Positions 17,447 through 25,962 of a stretch of 60,049 bases of DNA are shown in pieces. The stretch is from assembly GCA_029865325.1 (NCBI GenBank), contig JAOUHF010000002.1, positions 1-60,049 of the forward strand. The letters are read 5' to 3'. Position numbers and translations under genes: made by a program. Below the pieces are notes generated by a model. It was not told where the DNA came from. It saw only the letters and a list, made by a program, of their open reading frames with translations, and searched no databases. Origin of the DNA: Thermoleophilia bacterium (GTDB lineage: Bacteria; Actinomycetota; Thermoleophilia; Gaiellales; Gaiellaceae). Position 1 is the first letter of the stretch; each line of letters opens with the position of its first letter.

Positions 17447-18393
17447 GCTGCCCGAGCCTCCTCGACCCATCGTGCGGCGCGCTCACGCACGAGATCGGCG
17501 AGAGCTTCGATGAACACCGGATCGTCGTTCAGCGCCGGCGGACGCTCGAGCCGCATCCCGAGTCGTTCCGCGATCGCGCGGGCGCGCTGGTCGATGTCGA
17601 AGAGGATCTCGACGTGGTCGGAGACGAAGCCGACCGGCACGCTGACCACATCGAGTACGCCACGTGCAGCTAGGGCCTCGAGATGCTCGCCGAGATCGGG
17701 ACCTGCCCACGGCTCCGGCGTTCGACCCGCGGACTGGTAGCTCCACGACCAGCGCTCCGCGGGCAGGCCGACCCGATCGGCCACGAGGCTCGCGGTCTCG
17801 TGGCACTGCACGCCGTACGGATCACCCGTTGAGAGGATGCGCTCGGGGAGGCTGTGAGCGCTGAAGACGACGTGCACGCGCTCCCGCTCGGCCTCGGGCC
17901 AGCGCGAGAGGCCATCGGCAACACGTGCGGCGAACGCGTCGATCAATCCCGCTGCGTCGTGATAGCTCGGCACCTGCTCGAAGTCGATCCGGCCGCGGTA
18001 GAGCTCGAGCCCATCCGCCACCTTCTGCTGGTAGCGCGCGACGGACATGGCGCTGAAGTGCGGCGCCAGCACGAGGGATACGGCATGCGTCACGCCGTCC
18101 TCGACCATCTCGCCAACGACCTCCTCGATCCACGGCGCCCAATGCCGCATCCCCAGGTAACAGCGGTACCCATCACCGAGACGTCCCGCGATCGCATCGA
18201 CTTGCTCTCGTGTGACCTCGAGCAACGGGGAGCGGCCGCCGATTGCGCGGTAGTTCCCGGTGATCTCGTCGAGCACGTGACGTGGAGTCGTCCGGCCCGA
18301 CCGGATGTCCGCCAGGTAGCCCGGGATCTCGTCCAGCGACGCCGGGCCGCCGTACGCCATCACCAGGACTCCGATCGGTAGACGCACGCTCAC
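17443..18393 (-). CDS. hemH: Ferrochelatase (coproporphyrin ferrochelatase type)
   Basis: A 316-residue ferrochelatase that inserts Fe(II) into a porphyrin. VLVMAYGGPASLDEI is the N-terminal motif, FSAHSLPERI holds the metal-binding His, and VSVPVGFVSDHVEILFDID holds the paired Glu. The gene lies between hemE and hemY with hemQ upstream, so the substrate is probably coproporphyrin III rather than protoporphyrin IX. Cys residues occur at CYLGMRH and VQCHETA, but the C-terminal Cys cluster of [2Fe-2S] ferrochelatases is not evident. GTG start at 18393 in GTGA overlap with hemE. Confidence 0.95.
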   Translation of the reverse strand: MSVRLPIGVLVMAYGGPASLDEIPGYLADIRSGRTTPRHVLDEITGNYRAIGGRSPLLEVTREQVDAIAGRLGDGYRCYLGMRHWAPWIEEVVGEMVEDGVTHAVSLVLAPHFSAMSVARYQQKVADGLELYRGRIDFEQVPSYHDAAGLIDAFAARVADGLSRWPEAERERVHVVFSAHSLPERILSTGDPYGVQCHETASLVADRVGLPAERWSWSYQSAGRTPEPWAGPDLGEHLEALAARGVLDVVSVPVGFVSDHVEILFDIDQRARAIAERLGMRLERPPALNDDPVFIEALADLVRERAARWVEEARAA

Positions 18394-19460
18394 GACGCTG
18401 TCCGCTCGCGCACGTGGTCGACGAGACGGCGGACGTTGTCGACCGGAGTTTGCGGGACGAGCCCGTGCCCAACGTTGAAGATGTGGCCCGGGCGGCCCCC
18501 GGCTCGGCTGAGGACGTCGTCGATCCGAAACTCGAGCTCACGCCAAGGAGCGAGCAGCGCAACTGGGTCGAGATTGCCCTGAACCGGTCGCTCGAAACCC
18601 ACGCGCTCCCACGCTTCGTCCAGCGGAAGTGCCCAGTCGAGACCCACGACGTCGCCACCGCACGCGGCCGCCTCGCCGAGATACGAGCCGACGCCGAGTG
18701 CGAAGTTGATAACGGGAACGCCGGCGCTCGACACCCGCGCGAACAGCTCGCGGTTGTACGGAGCCACGTAGCGCAGGTAGTCCTCGCGGCCGAGAGCGCG
18801 CCCAGCCCAGGAGTCGAAGACTTGTAGCGCCTGTGCGCCCGCCTTCGCCTGCGCGAGGAGATAGTCGGCCTGAACCGTGACGAGCTTCCCGAGTAGCCGC
18901 TTCCACGCCGCCGGCTCGGACAACATGAACGCCTTCGTTCGCGAGAAGTCCTTCGACGTCCCGCCCTCGATCGCGTAGCTCGCGAGCGTGAATGGAGCGC
19001 CCGCGAACCCGATGACCGGAATGTCACGCGGCTCGAGCTCGCGACGAACCAGCGCGATCGCGCCGAGCGTTCCCGCCATCGTCTCCTCGGCGGGCGGAGT
19101 GCCCAGTAGATCGACGTCGAGAGTGCTCGAAATCGGGTTTCCGATCCTCGGCCCGTCGCCCTTCACGAAGTCGAGGTCGAGGCCCATGCCGACAAGCGGC
19201 GGGAGGATGTCCGAGAAGACGATCGCCGCGTCGAAGCCGAATGCTTCGATGGGCATGAGCGTCACCTGCGCCGCGAGCTCGGGCGTGCGGATGACCTCGA
19301 GCATCGAGTACTTCTCCCGCAGGGCGCGGTACTCAGGCTGGTACCGCCCGGCCTGGCGGAGCAGCCACACCGGCGTCCGATCCGTGGGAAGCCCGCCACA
19401 CGCTCGGAGGAACGGAGAGGTCGGCTCTGTATCCGCCTCCGCGCTCGCCGGCACCGTCAC
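18390..19460 (-). CDS. hemE: Uroporphyrinogen III decarboxylase
   Basis: A 356-residue enzyme that removes four acetate carboxyls from uroporphyrinogen III to give coproporphyrinogen III. Signatures: TPVWLLRQAGRYQPEYR (Arg-rich substrate site), FSDILPP (catalytic Asp), GFAGAPFTLASYAIEGG, FDSWAG and FNVGHG near the C-terminus. The chosen start is GTG at 19460, in GTGA overlap with hemQ like the neighbouring junctions; a GTG at 19454 is an alternative. The open frame reaches 19775 only as a mirror of hemQ. Confidence 0.95.
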   Translation of the reverse strand: MTVPASAEADTEPTSPFLRACGGLPTDRTPVWLLRQAGRYQPEYRALREKYSMLEVIRTPELAAQVTLMPIEAFGFDAAIVFSDILPPLVGMGLDLDFVKGDGPRIGNPISSTLDVDLLGTPPAEETMAGTLGAIALVRRELEPRDIPVIGFAGAPFTLASYAIEGGTSKDFSRTKAFMLSEPAAWKRLLGKLVTVQADYLLAQAKAGAQALQVFDSWAGRALGREDYLRYVAPYNRELFARVSSAGVPVINFALGVGSYLGEAAACGGDVVGLDWALPLDEAWERVGFERPVQGNLDPVALLAPWRELEFRIDDVLSRAGGRPGHIFNVGHGLVPQTPVDNVRRLVDHVRERTAS

Positions 19461-20203
19461 GGTGTCGGGCTCTGCCACGCCACCCTGCCGACGAAGAACG
19501 GGCCGAGTCGCTCGAGGTGGAGCGACGTCTGCTTCGTCTTGCGCATCCGCTGGACGATGATCGAGAGCGGGTGCAGCTCCGGCCCCAAGAGCCCGACGAC
19601 GAAGTCGTTGTCGTGCTTGTCGAGCCCGTGACAGGCGAGCCGGATGTCGTATCCGAGGCCCGCCCGCCCGAAGGACATCCCGATCCCCCCGTGCTCCATG
19701 AGGATCGCGTTCTGCTCGGAGCGCGAGAGCTGCTCGAAGGATCCGGCGCGGCGCAGCGGGTACCAGATCGCCCACTCGAGCGACGCATCGAGCACGCGAC
19801 CGCGCGGGCGCTCGACGAGCGTCTCCTCGAGATCCTGCTCATACCCGATCGCGTAGGTGCGACCGAGCATGGTGAGCTCGGGCTTCGGCTCGAGGTCTGC
19901 GAAAGGGGTCGACTGGAGAAAGCTGCGGAGCTCCGACACGAACGCGTCCGGGGTCTCGCTCACGGTGAGCAACGCGACCCCAGTCGGGTCGTTGACGTCC
20001 TCGTAGAGCGCGCCGACGATGCCTGCCGACTCGAGCGCAGCGACGAGCGGCGTGATACCGCGAGCTCCGCCGAAAGCCTGGAGCTGCATGTAGAGCCTGC
20101 GGTCGAGCGAGGTCGTCTCGCCCCCAGCCGTCCGCCCGTGCTCGAGGACATCGGCGATCTCGCGCTCGTGTTCCCCCGGCCGATCGTCGACGCGCACCTT
20201 CAC
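19457..20203 (-). CDS. hemQ: Coproheme decarboxylase (chlorite-dismutase fold, HemQ/ChdC)
   Basis: A 248-residue chlorite-dismutase-like protein that converts coproheme to haem b with peroxide. The second half carries EWAIWYPLRR, aligned with the Tyr-Pro motif of Firmicute HemQ where the Tyr forms the catalytic radical, then MEHGGIG and CHGLDKHDNDFVVG, where the His is the expected proximal haem ligand. Actinobacterial homologues are reported to lack that Tyr, so its presence is notable. The start is taken as GTG at 20203 (GTGA overlap with hemB); a TTG at 20221 would add six residues. Its position inside the haem operon supports the role. Confidence 0.93.
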   Translation of the reverse strand: MKVRVDDRPGEHEREIADVLEHGRTAGGETTSLDRRLYMQLQAFGGARGITPLVAALESAGIVGALYEDVNDPTGVALLTVSETPDAFVSELRSFLQSTPFADLEPKPELTMLGRTYAIGYEQDLEETLVERPRGRVLDASLEWAIWYPLRRAGSFEQLSRSEQNAILMEHGGIGMSFGRAGLGYDIRLACHGLDKHDNDFVVGLLGPELHPLSIIVQRMRKTKQTSLHLERLGPFFVGRVAWQSPTP

Positions 20204-21225
20204 GACCGTTCCTGAAGCCAAGCTGCCGCGTCCTTTGCGTGATACGTGATGACGAGATCGGCGCCTGCCCGGCGGATCCCGGTCAAGACCTCGAGCACGA
20301 CGGCGCGCTCGTCGAGCCAGCCGTTGGCAGCCGCCGCCTTCACCATCGCGTACTCGCCGCTGACGTTGTACGCCGCGAGCGAAAGCTCAGGAAAGCGCTC
20401 GTGGACAGAGCGGACGACGTCGAGGTAGCCGAGTGCAGGCTTGACCATGAGCGCGTCGGCGCCTTGCTCTACGTCGAGCGTGGCCTCCCGCAGCGCTTCG
20501 CGCGCGTTCGCCGGGTCCATCTGGTGCGACTTGCGGTCGCCGAATGCGGGTGCTCCTTCGGCTGCGTCTCGGAACGGCCCGTAGAACGCGGACGCGTACT
20601 TCACGGCATACGAGAAGACGGCGACCTGCTCGAGCCCGCCGGCGTCAAGGGCGGCACGAATCGCCCCGACCATGCCATCGATCATCCCGCTTGGAGCGAC
20701 GACGTCGGCGCCCGCCTCACCGTGTGAGACCGCAATGCGCGCGAGGATCTCGAGCGTCTCGTCGTTCAGAAGGGAGCCGTCGTCGGCGAGGAGACCGCAG
20801 TGGCCGTGATCCGTGTACTCGCACATGCAAACGTCGGTCAGCACGACGAGCTCGGGACTCGCGTCCTTGAGCTTCCTGATCGCCTGTTGCACGACTCCGT
20901 CGTCGGCGTGGCTCTCCGTACCCACCGAATCCTTCGCGCTCGGAATCCCGAACAGGAGGACGGCTTTGACACCCAGGGCGCCGAGCTCGCGCGCCTCTGC
21001 TTCGAGACGATCGACCGAGAGCTGGTCCACCCCCGGCATGGAAGGTACCGGGCTGCATACATCCCGACCCGAGACGATGAAGAGCGGATAGACGAGATCG
21101 TCGGGCGCCAGCGTCGACTCGCGGACCAGATCGCGAAGCGCAGCGGTACGTCTGAGCCGGCGCGGGCGTTGCGCTCCGGGGGACAGCCGGAGGGCGTCCA
21201 GCAAATCGGTGCGAAAACCGGTCAC
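20200..21225 (-). CDS. hemB: Porphobilinogen synthase (5-aminolevulinate dehydratase)
   Basis: A 341-residue enzyme that joins two 5-aminolevulinates into porphobilinogen. LVYPLFIVSG and SMPGVDQLSVD are the N-terminal arm and substrate region; DVCMCEYTDHGHCG is the three-Cys zinc site, so this is the zinc-dependent type; SYAVKYASAFYGPF holds the first active-site Lys and LMVKPALGYLD the Schiff-base Lys; YNVSGEYAM is near the end. GTG start at 21225 shares GTGA with hemD; the upstream open frame to 21468 is a mirror of hemD. Confidence 0.96.
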   Translation of the reverse strand: MTGFRTDLLDALRLSPGAQRPRRLRRTAALRDLVRESTLAPDDLVYPLFIVSGRDVCSPVPSMPGVDQLSVDRLEAEARELGALGVKAVLLFGIPSAKDSVGTESHADDGVVQQAIRKLKDASPELVVLTDVCMCEYTDHGHCGLLADDGSLLNDETLEILARIAVSHGEAGADVVAPSGMIDGMVGAIRAALDAGGLEQVAVFSYAVKYASAFYGPFRDAAEGAPAFGDRKSHQMDPANAREALREATLDVEQGADALMVKPALGYLDVVRSVHERFPELSLAAYNVSGEYAMVKAAAANGWLDERAVVLEVLTGIRRAGADLVITYHAKDAAAWLQERS

Positions 21226-21959
21226 GAGCTCTCCCCGAAGTGCGACACGAGAGTACGAATAATGCCGTCCGCCGTCGTTTCGTCGGCGACGAGTCCGATC
21301 GGCAGCCCCACCTCGCGCGCAACCGCCGCGGTCTTCGGGCCGATACAGACGAGAAGCGTCGTGTCGCCCAAGCCCTCGAGCGACCCCGCGATCGTCGCGA
21401 GGCTGCGGACGGCTGAGCCGCTCGCGAGGACGATCGCATGGGCTATCCGTAGCGGAAGAACACCCCACAACGTGGGCTCGAGCTGGATCGTGCGGTAAGC
21501 CACGACGGTGTCGACCGTAGCCCCTCCCTCTCGGAGCTCGTCCGCGAGCCGGGGATCCGCGATGTCCGCCTGTGGGAGGAGCACGCGAGCTTCGTCGAGC
21601 GATCCCAGCCCGGCGGCAATGTCCTCCGAGGCCCGAGCGGCGACGAAAGAGGGCTCGACGCCGAGAGTCCGCACCGAGTCGGCCGTCACCGGCCCGACCG
21701 CTGCAACGCGAGCCTCGCCGACTCCGCTGAGCCGTTCACCCACAGCCGCAACTCCGTTGACGCTCGTGAACACGACCCAGTCGTACGTCGCAAGTTCGGC
21801 GACGGCGGCGTCGAGAGCACGGGAGTCCTCGACGGGGCGAATCTCGATCAACGGCACGATCGAGACCTCGGCTCCAAGACCTTTGAGCGCGTCGGCGAGC
21901 GGCCGCGACTCTGGACGCGTAACGACGATGCGCTTGCCTGCCAGCGGCTTCTCAGCCAC
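21222..21959 (-). CDS. hemD: Uroporphyrinogen III synthase
   Basis: A 245-residue, two-domain HemD protein that cyclises hydroxymethylbilane with ring-D inversion. The family is poorly conserved, but the pattern RIVVTRPESRPLADALKGLG, WVVFTSVNGVAAV, AVGPVTADSV, LLPQADIADPRLADEL, YRTIQ, VLASGSAVRSL and CIGPKTAAVAREVG is typical and in order. The GTG start at 21959 overlaps the hemC stop by 8 nt. Place and length fit a single-function HemD, not a HemD-CobA fusion. Confidence 0.92.
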   Translation of the reverse strand: MAEKPLAGKRIVVTRPESRPLADALKGLGAEVSIVPLIEIRPVEDSRALDAAVAELATYDWVVFTSVNGVAAVGERLSGVGEARVAAVGPVTADSVRTLGVEPSFVAARASEDIAAGLGSLDEARVLLPQADIADPRLADELREGGATVDTVVAYRTIQLEPTLWGVLPLRIAHAIVLASGSAVRSLATIAGSLEGLGDTTLLVCIGPKTAAVAREVGLPIGLVADETTADGIIRTLVSHFGESS

Positions 21960-22920
21960 GGATCGCCTCCAGAATCCGGTCGGCACCTGCAGCAAGCGCC
22001 TCTCGCGCGAGGCGCCCGCCCAGCTCCTCCGGCTCACCCTCGCCGAAGACGCGGACCACGTCGCGCCCATCTCTCGACCCCACGAATCCATTCATCTGTA
22101 CGAGGATCATGCCTTGGGACACGTTGTCACTTGGGCTCGGAGACGCAACCCCCGCATGCGCACCGACGGGGGTCGCACACCCTCCTCCGAGTGTGCTGAG
22201 GAAGACGCGCTCCGCCGTCGTGGTGGCTCTCGCACCGGGATCGTCGATCGCGGCTAGGAGGGAGAGCATTCGCTCGTCGTCGACGCGGCACTGGATGGCG
22301 AGGGCTCCCTGCCCCGGAGCGGGAAGCATCGTCTCGGGCTCGAGCCATTCCGTGACCGCCTCTTCGAGCCCCAGGCGCCTGATTCCGGCGGCGGCGAGCA
22401 CAGCAGCGTCGTACTCACCCCGGCGCACCTTGTCGACACGCGTATCGACATTGCCGCGGATCGAGTGGGTCTCGAGATCGGGCCGCAGTGCGCGCAACTG
22501 GGCCTCGCGGCGGAGGCTGCTCGTTCCGACGACGGATGCCCGCGGAAGATCTGCGAGCACCAACCCGTCCCTCGCGACGAGACAGTCGCGCGTGTCATCC
22601 CTCGAGCAGACCGCTCCGATCACGATGCCCGGCGCATCGTCCGTCGGCAGATCCTTGAGCGAATGCACGGCGAGATCGATCTCGCCAGCTCGGAGCTCTC
22701 GCTCGATCTCGAGAGTGAAGAGGCCCTTCCCGCCGATCTCCGGAAGCGGCTGTCCGCTCGCCTGCGTCCGGTCGCCCTGAGTCTCGATGAGCCGCACGTC
22801 GCACGTCAGGCCGGGCCATGCGGCAGCGAGCAGCTCGACGACGCTATCGGTCTGAGCGCGGGCAAGGTTGGAGGCCCTGGTACCGAGAGTCACCGCCGCC
22901 GGAGGCGGCGTCACGCTCAC
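21952..22920 (-). CDS. hemC: Hydroxymethylbilane synthase (porphobilinogen deaminase)
   Basis: A 322-residue enzyme that polymerises four porphobilinogens onto a dipyrromethane primer. LGTRASNLARAQ is the N-terminal motif, AVHSLKDLPT carries the catalytic Asp, SSLRREAQL and RGNVDTRVDK are the arginine-rich substrate sites, APGQGALAIQCR follows, and the cofactor Cys lies in LGGGCATPVGAHA. Full length. GTG start at 22920 shares GTGA with hemA. Confidence 0.96.
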   Translation of the reverse strand: MSVTPPPAAVTLGTRASNLARAQTDSVVELLAAAWPGLTCDVRLIETQGDRTQASGQPLPEIGGKGLFTLEIERELRAGEIDLAVHSLKDLPTDDAPGIVIGAVCSRDDTRDCLVARDGLVLADLPRASVVGTSSLRREAQLRALRPDLETHSIRGNVDTRVDKVRRGEYDAAVLAAAGIRRLGLEEAVTEWLEPETMLPAPGQGALAIQCRVDDERMLSLLAAIDDPGARATTTAERVFLSTLGGGCATPVGAHAGVASPSPSDNVSQGMILVQMNGFVGSRDGRDVVRVFGEGEPEELGGRLAREALAAGADRILEAIRG

Positions 22921-24179
22921 GTGTCGCGCGGCGCGGCGAGCCCGAACAGGTCTCGTATGGCGTCGGCAACCTCGTCCACGTCGCCGGTTCCGGCGCGCTC
23001 GCGAAGGCGGACGGTCGGCTCGTGAAGGAGCTTCTTGACGAGTGATCGCGACAGGTGCTCGATCCGCTGGGCCGTGGCCGCGTCCACTTCTCCCAGATCA
23101 CGGAGCGCGCGTTCGAGTTCCTGTTCCCTGATCTCCTCGGCTTGCCGGCGAAGAGCGGAGACGAGCGGCTCGACCTCGAGCTCGTGGTACCGGCGCCGGA
23201 AGCTCTCGACCTCTTCTTCGACGATTGCCTCGACACCGGGGACCTCGCGCAAGCGAGATGCCATCGCGTCGTCGAGCCCCGCGCGAAGATCATCCACGTC
23301 GAAGAGACGGACGCCTGCAACCGCTCCAGCGTCGCGCTCGACATCGGCCGGCACGGCCAGATCGACGAGGACCAGCGGCCTCTCGCTCCGGAGAGATACC
23401 GCGCTCTGCACGAGCTCCGCTCCCACGAGCGGGGTCTCCGAGGATGTCGCGGTCACCACAACGTCGGCCCAGGATAGAACGTTCTCGAGCTCGTCCAGGC
23501 CGTGAGCAGTCGCGCCGAAGCGCTCGGCGACCTCTCTCGCTCGCTCTCGGGTGCGGTTCGCCATGGCGGTCTGGGCTATCCCGCGGCCCGCGAGCGCCTT
23601 GAGCGACTGAAGTCCGATGCGTCCAGCTCCCACGACCAAGACTCGCTTCTCGCGCAGGTCGCCGAGCACGCCCTCGGCCAGCGCGAGAGCCATCGAGCTC
23701 GCGGTGGCGGGGTTCGCCCCGATCGCCGTCTCGGTACGAGCTCGCCGTCCCGCCGTGATCGCTGTCCGGAACAGAAGCGAGAGCCCCGGGCCGACCGACC
23801 CGCCAGCCCTCCCGGCCTCGAAAGCGCCACCGACCTGACCGAGGATCTCCGTCTCGCCGAGCACGAGCGAGTCGAGGCCGGCCGCGACGCGGCCGAGATG
23901 GTGCGCGACATCGTCCCCCGAGTGCACGTACAGATGGTCGATAAGAAGCTCGCGCTCGACGCCGTGCGCATGGGAGAGCGCGTCGATCAGCTCGTCGCGG
24001 GCGTCCTCGACCCCGTTCGCAAGCCTCGCGTACAGCTCCACGCGGTAGCACGTCTGAAGAGTCGCGTGCTCGACGACGGCCGGGCAGCGCTCGGCACCGA
24101 GTCCGAGAGCGCCGATGCGCTCGCGCAGCTCGACCGGAGCAGTGCGATGGCTGAGCCCGAGACAGACGAGGCGGTGCAC
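22917..24179 (-). CDS. hemA: Glutamyl-tRNA reductase
   Basis: A 420-residue NADPH-dependent enzyme that reduces glutamyl-tRNA to glutamate-1-semialdehyde, the committed step of the C5 pathway. LVCLGLSHRTAPVELRE opens the protein, LQTCYRVELY carries the thioester-forming Cys, LDSLVLGETEILGQV is the tRNA/substrate loop, VLVVGAGRIG the NADPH site, and ANRTRERA follows; the C-terminal dimerisation helices end at LFGLAAPRDT. GTG start at 24179 has TAGAGT (plus ACTCTA 24190-24195) 10 nt upstream and no Shine-Dalgarno site. It heads the eight-gene run hemA-C-D-B-Q-E-H-Y. Confidence 0.96.
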   Translation of the reverse strand: MHRLVCLGLSHRTAPVELRERIGALGLGAERCPAVVEHATLQTCYRVELYARLANGVEDARDELIDALSHAHGVERELLIDHLYVHSGDDVAHHLGRVAAGLDSLVLGETEILGQVGGAFEAGRAGGSVGPGLSLLFRTAITAGRRARTETAIGANPATASSMALALAEGVLGDLREKRVLVVGAGRIGLQSLKALAGRGIAQTAMANRTRERAREVAERFGATAHGLDELENVLSWADVVVTATSSETPLVGAELVQSAVSLRSERPLVLVDLAVPADVERDAGAVAGVRLFDVDDLRAGLDDAMASRLREVPGVEAIVEEEVESFRRRYHELEVEPLVSALRRQAEEIREQELERALRDLGEVDAATAQRIEHLSRSLVKKLLHEPTVRLRERAGTGDVDEVADAIRDLFGLAAPRDT

Positions 24180-24222
24180 GTCGCGGACAACTCTACTGCG
24201 GTCCGCCGTGGAGAATGCGACG
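24180..24222. promoter_or_regulatory. Divergent hemA / hyuA promoter region
   Basis: Only 43 nt lie between the divergent hemA and hydantoinase genes. ACTCTA at 24190-24195 reads TAGAGT toward hemA, a TANNNT -10 10 nt before its GTG. Toward the hydantoinase gene a GGAG at 24210-24213 lies about 9 nt before ATG 24223 and may be its Shine-Dalgarno site; no convincing -10 fits in the gap on that side, so its promoter may lie within hemA. Confidence 0.45.
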
Positions 24223-25962
24223 ATGCGTGCGCTCGGGATCGATGTCGGCGGGACCTTCACCGACGCCGTCCTGGTCGTCGACGGGAAGGTTCGTACGGTC
24301 AAAGTGCCTACGGCAGCTCGTCAGGAGGAGTCGGTTGTCGCTGCAGCCGCCGCACTCGGGATCGACGGCGTCGATCGCTTCACCCACGGCACGACCATCG
24401 CCACGAACGCGCTCCTCGAGAGGCGCGGCGCACGCACCACGTTCGTCACCACAGCGGGGTTCGAGCACCTCCTCCACCTGCGTCGACAGACGCGCGCGCA
24501 CCTGTACCGGCCCTGCGCCGAGCACGCGCCGCCGCTCGTCCCACTCGACCGCTGCATCGGAGTCCGGGGACGGATCGGCCCGGCCGGTGAGCTCGTGCCG
24601 CTCGAGCTCGATTCTTTGCCAGAGCTGGACGCCGAAGCCGTTGCGGTCTGCCTTCTCTTCGCCTTCCGCGACACCGAGCACGAGGAGACGCTCGCCGCGG
24701 AGATCCGGAGCCGATACCCATCCGCGCACGTGGTCGCGTCACGCGAGGTCGCGCCCGAGTTCCGGGAGTACGAGCGCGCCTCGACCACCGTCGTCGACGC
24801 CTACCTCGGCCCCGTGCTCGCCGGCTATCTCGGAGCGCTTTCCGACGCATGTCGTAAGTCAGGTCTGCAAGAGCCGCTGGTCATGCGCTCCTCAGGAGGC
24901 GTCACCACACTCGACGAAGCAGCCACGCACGCTGCGTTCGCTCTGCTCTCCGGCCCGGCAGCGGGTGTCGTCGGCGCCGCACGCATCGCCGCGCTCGCAG
25001 GATTCGACAACGCGCTGTCCTTCGACATGGGCGGAACCTCCACCGACGTTTGCGCAGTCGTCGACGGCGTCGCCCGGCGAGAGCACGAGCGCGACGTCGG
25101 CGGCTTCCCCATTCGACTGCCGACGCTTGCGGTGCATACGGTCGGAGCCGGCGGCGGATCGATCGTCTGGCTAGACGAGGGCGGAGCGATACGCGTCGGC
25201 CCCGAAAGCGCGGGCGCAACACCGGGCCCAGCGTGCTACGGGCGCGGTGGCGTGCGGGCGACGGTGACCGACGCCAACCTCGTGCTCGGACGGCTGCCGA
25301 AGTCTCTACCCGGTGGAATCGAGCTGGACACGAAGGCTGCCACTACGGCGCTCGGCGAGCTCGACCCGGAGGCCGTGCTCGACGTGGTCAATGCGGAGAT
25401 GGTTCGTGCGCTGCGCGTCGTATCGGTCGAGCAAGGACTCGACCCACGCGACTTCGCGCTCGTCGCATTCGGGGGTGCGGGCCCCTTGCACGGGTGCGCG
25501 CTCGCGGAGGAGCTCGGGATGGCGACGGTGCTCGTGCCGGCAGCGGCCGGAGTCCTCTCGGCGCTCGGGCTTGTCGCAGCCGACGAGCGGCGTGACTTCG
25601 TGCGCTCGTACGTCATCGCTCTCGAAGACGCCGGTGAGCTGCCCGGACAAGGCGAGGCCGACATTCGGTACGCGGGACAGTCGTTCGAGCTCACCGTGCC
25701 ACTCGGAGCGGGTCTCGCAGAGCGTTTCCACGAGGCGCATGCGCACCGTTACGGGTATGCAGATCACGATCGTGCGCTCGAGCTCGTCGCAGTCCGAACC
25801 GCCGAGGTACGACCCGCGCCGCCCGTCCTCGTCGAGGGGCCGATGTACGCGGCCCGAGGCCCTCAGGCGCTCGCGCTCGAAGGTGCGACAGCGTGGATCC
25901 CGGCGGGCTGGTCGGGAGAGACCGACTCACACGGCACCCTCGTGCTGAGGCAAACGCCGTGA
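24223..25962 (+). CDS. Hydantoinase/oxoprolinase A-type subunit
   Basis: A 579-residue protein of the N-methylhydantoinase A / 5-oxoprolinase family: ATP-dependent ring opening of hydantoins or 5-oxoproline. The actin-like ATPase core shows GIDVGGTFTDAVLV at the N-terminus, THGTTIATNALLERRG, a central SSGGVTT, FDMGGTSTDVC and VHTVGAGGGSI, and FGGAGPLHGC near residue 420. The C-terminal part is short: family members are commonly around 650-720 residues, so about 100 residues are missing from the usual tail. ATG 24223 chosen; the open frame upstream overlaps hemA. It shares GTGA with the B subunit. Substrate unknown. Confidence 0.9.
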   Translation: MRALGIDVGGTFTDAVLVVDGKVRTVKVPTAARQEESVVAAAAALGIDGVDRFTHGTTIATNALLERRGARTTFVTTAGFEHLLHLRRQTRAHLYRPCAEHAPPLVPLDRCIGVRGRIGPAGELVPLELDSLPELDAEAVAVCLLFAFRDTEHEETLAAEIRSRYPSAHVVASREVAPEFREYERASTTVVDAYLGPVLAGYLGALSDACRKSGLQEPLVMRSSGGVTTLDEAATHAAFALLSGPAAGVVGAARIAALAGFDNALSFDMGGTSTDVCAVVDGVARREHERDVGGFPIRLPTLAVHTVGAGGGSIVWLDEGGAIRVGPESAGATPGPACYGRGGVRATVTDANLVLGRLPKSLPGGIELDTKAATTALGELDPEAVLDVVNAEMVRALRVVSVEQGLDPRDFALVAFGGAGPLHGCALAEELGMATVLVPAAAGVLSALGLVAADERRDFVRSYVIALEDAGELPGQGEADIRYAGQSFELTVPLGAGLAERFHEAHAHRYGYADHDRALELVAVRTAEVRPAPPVLVEGPMYAARGPQALALEGATAWIPAGWSGETDSHGTLVLRQTP

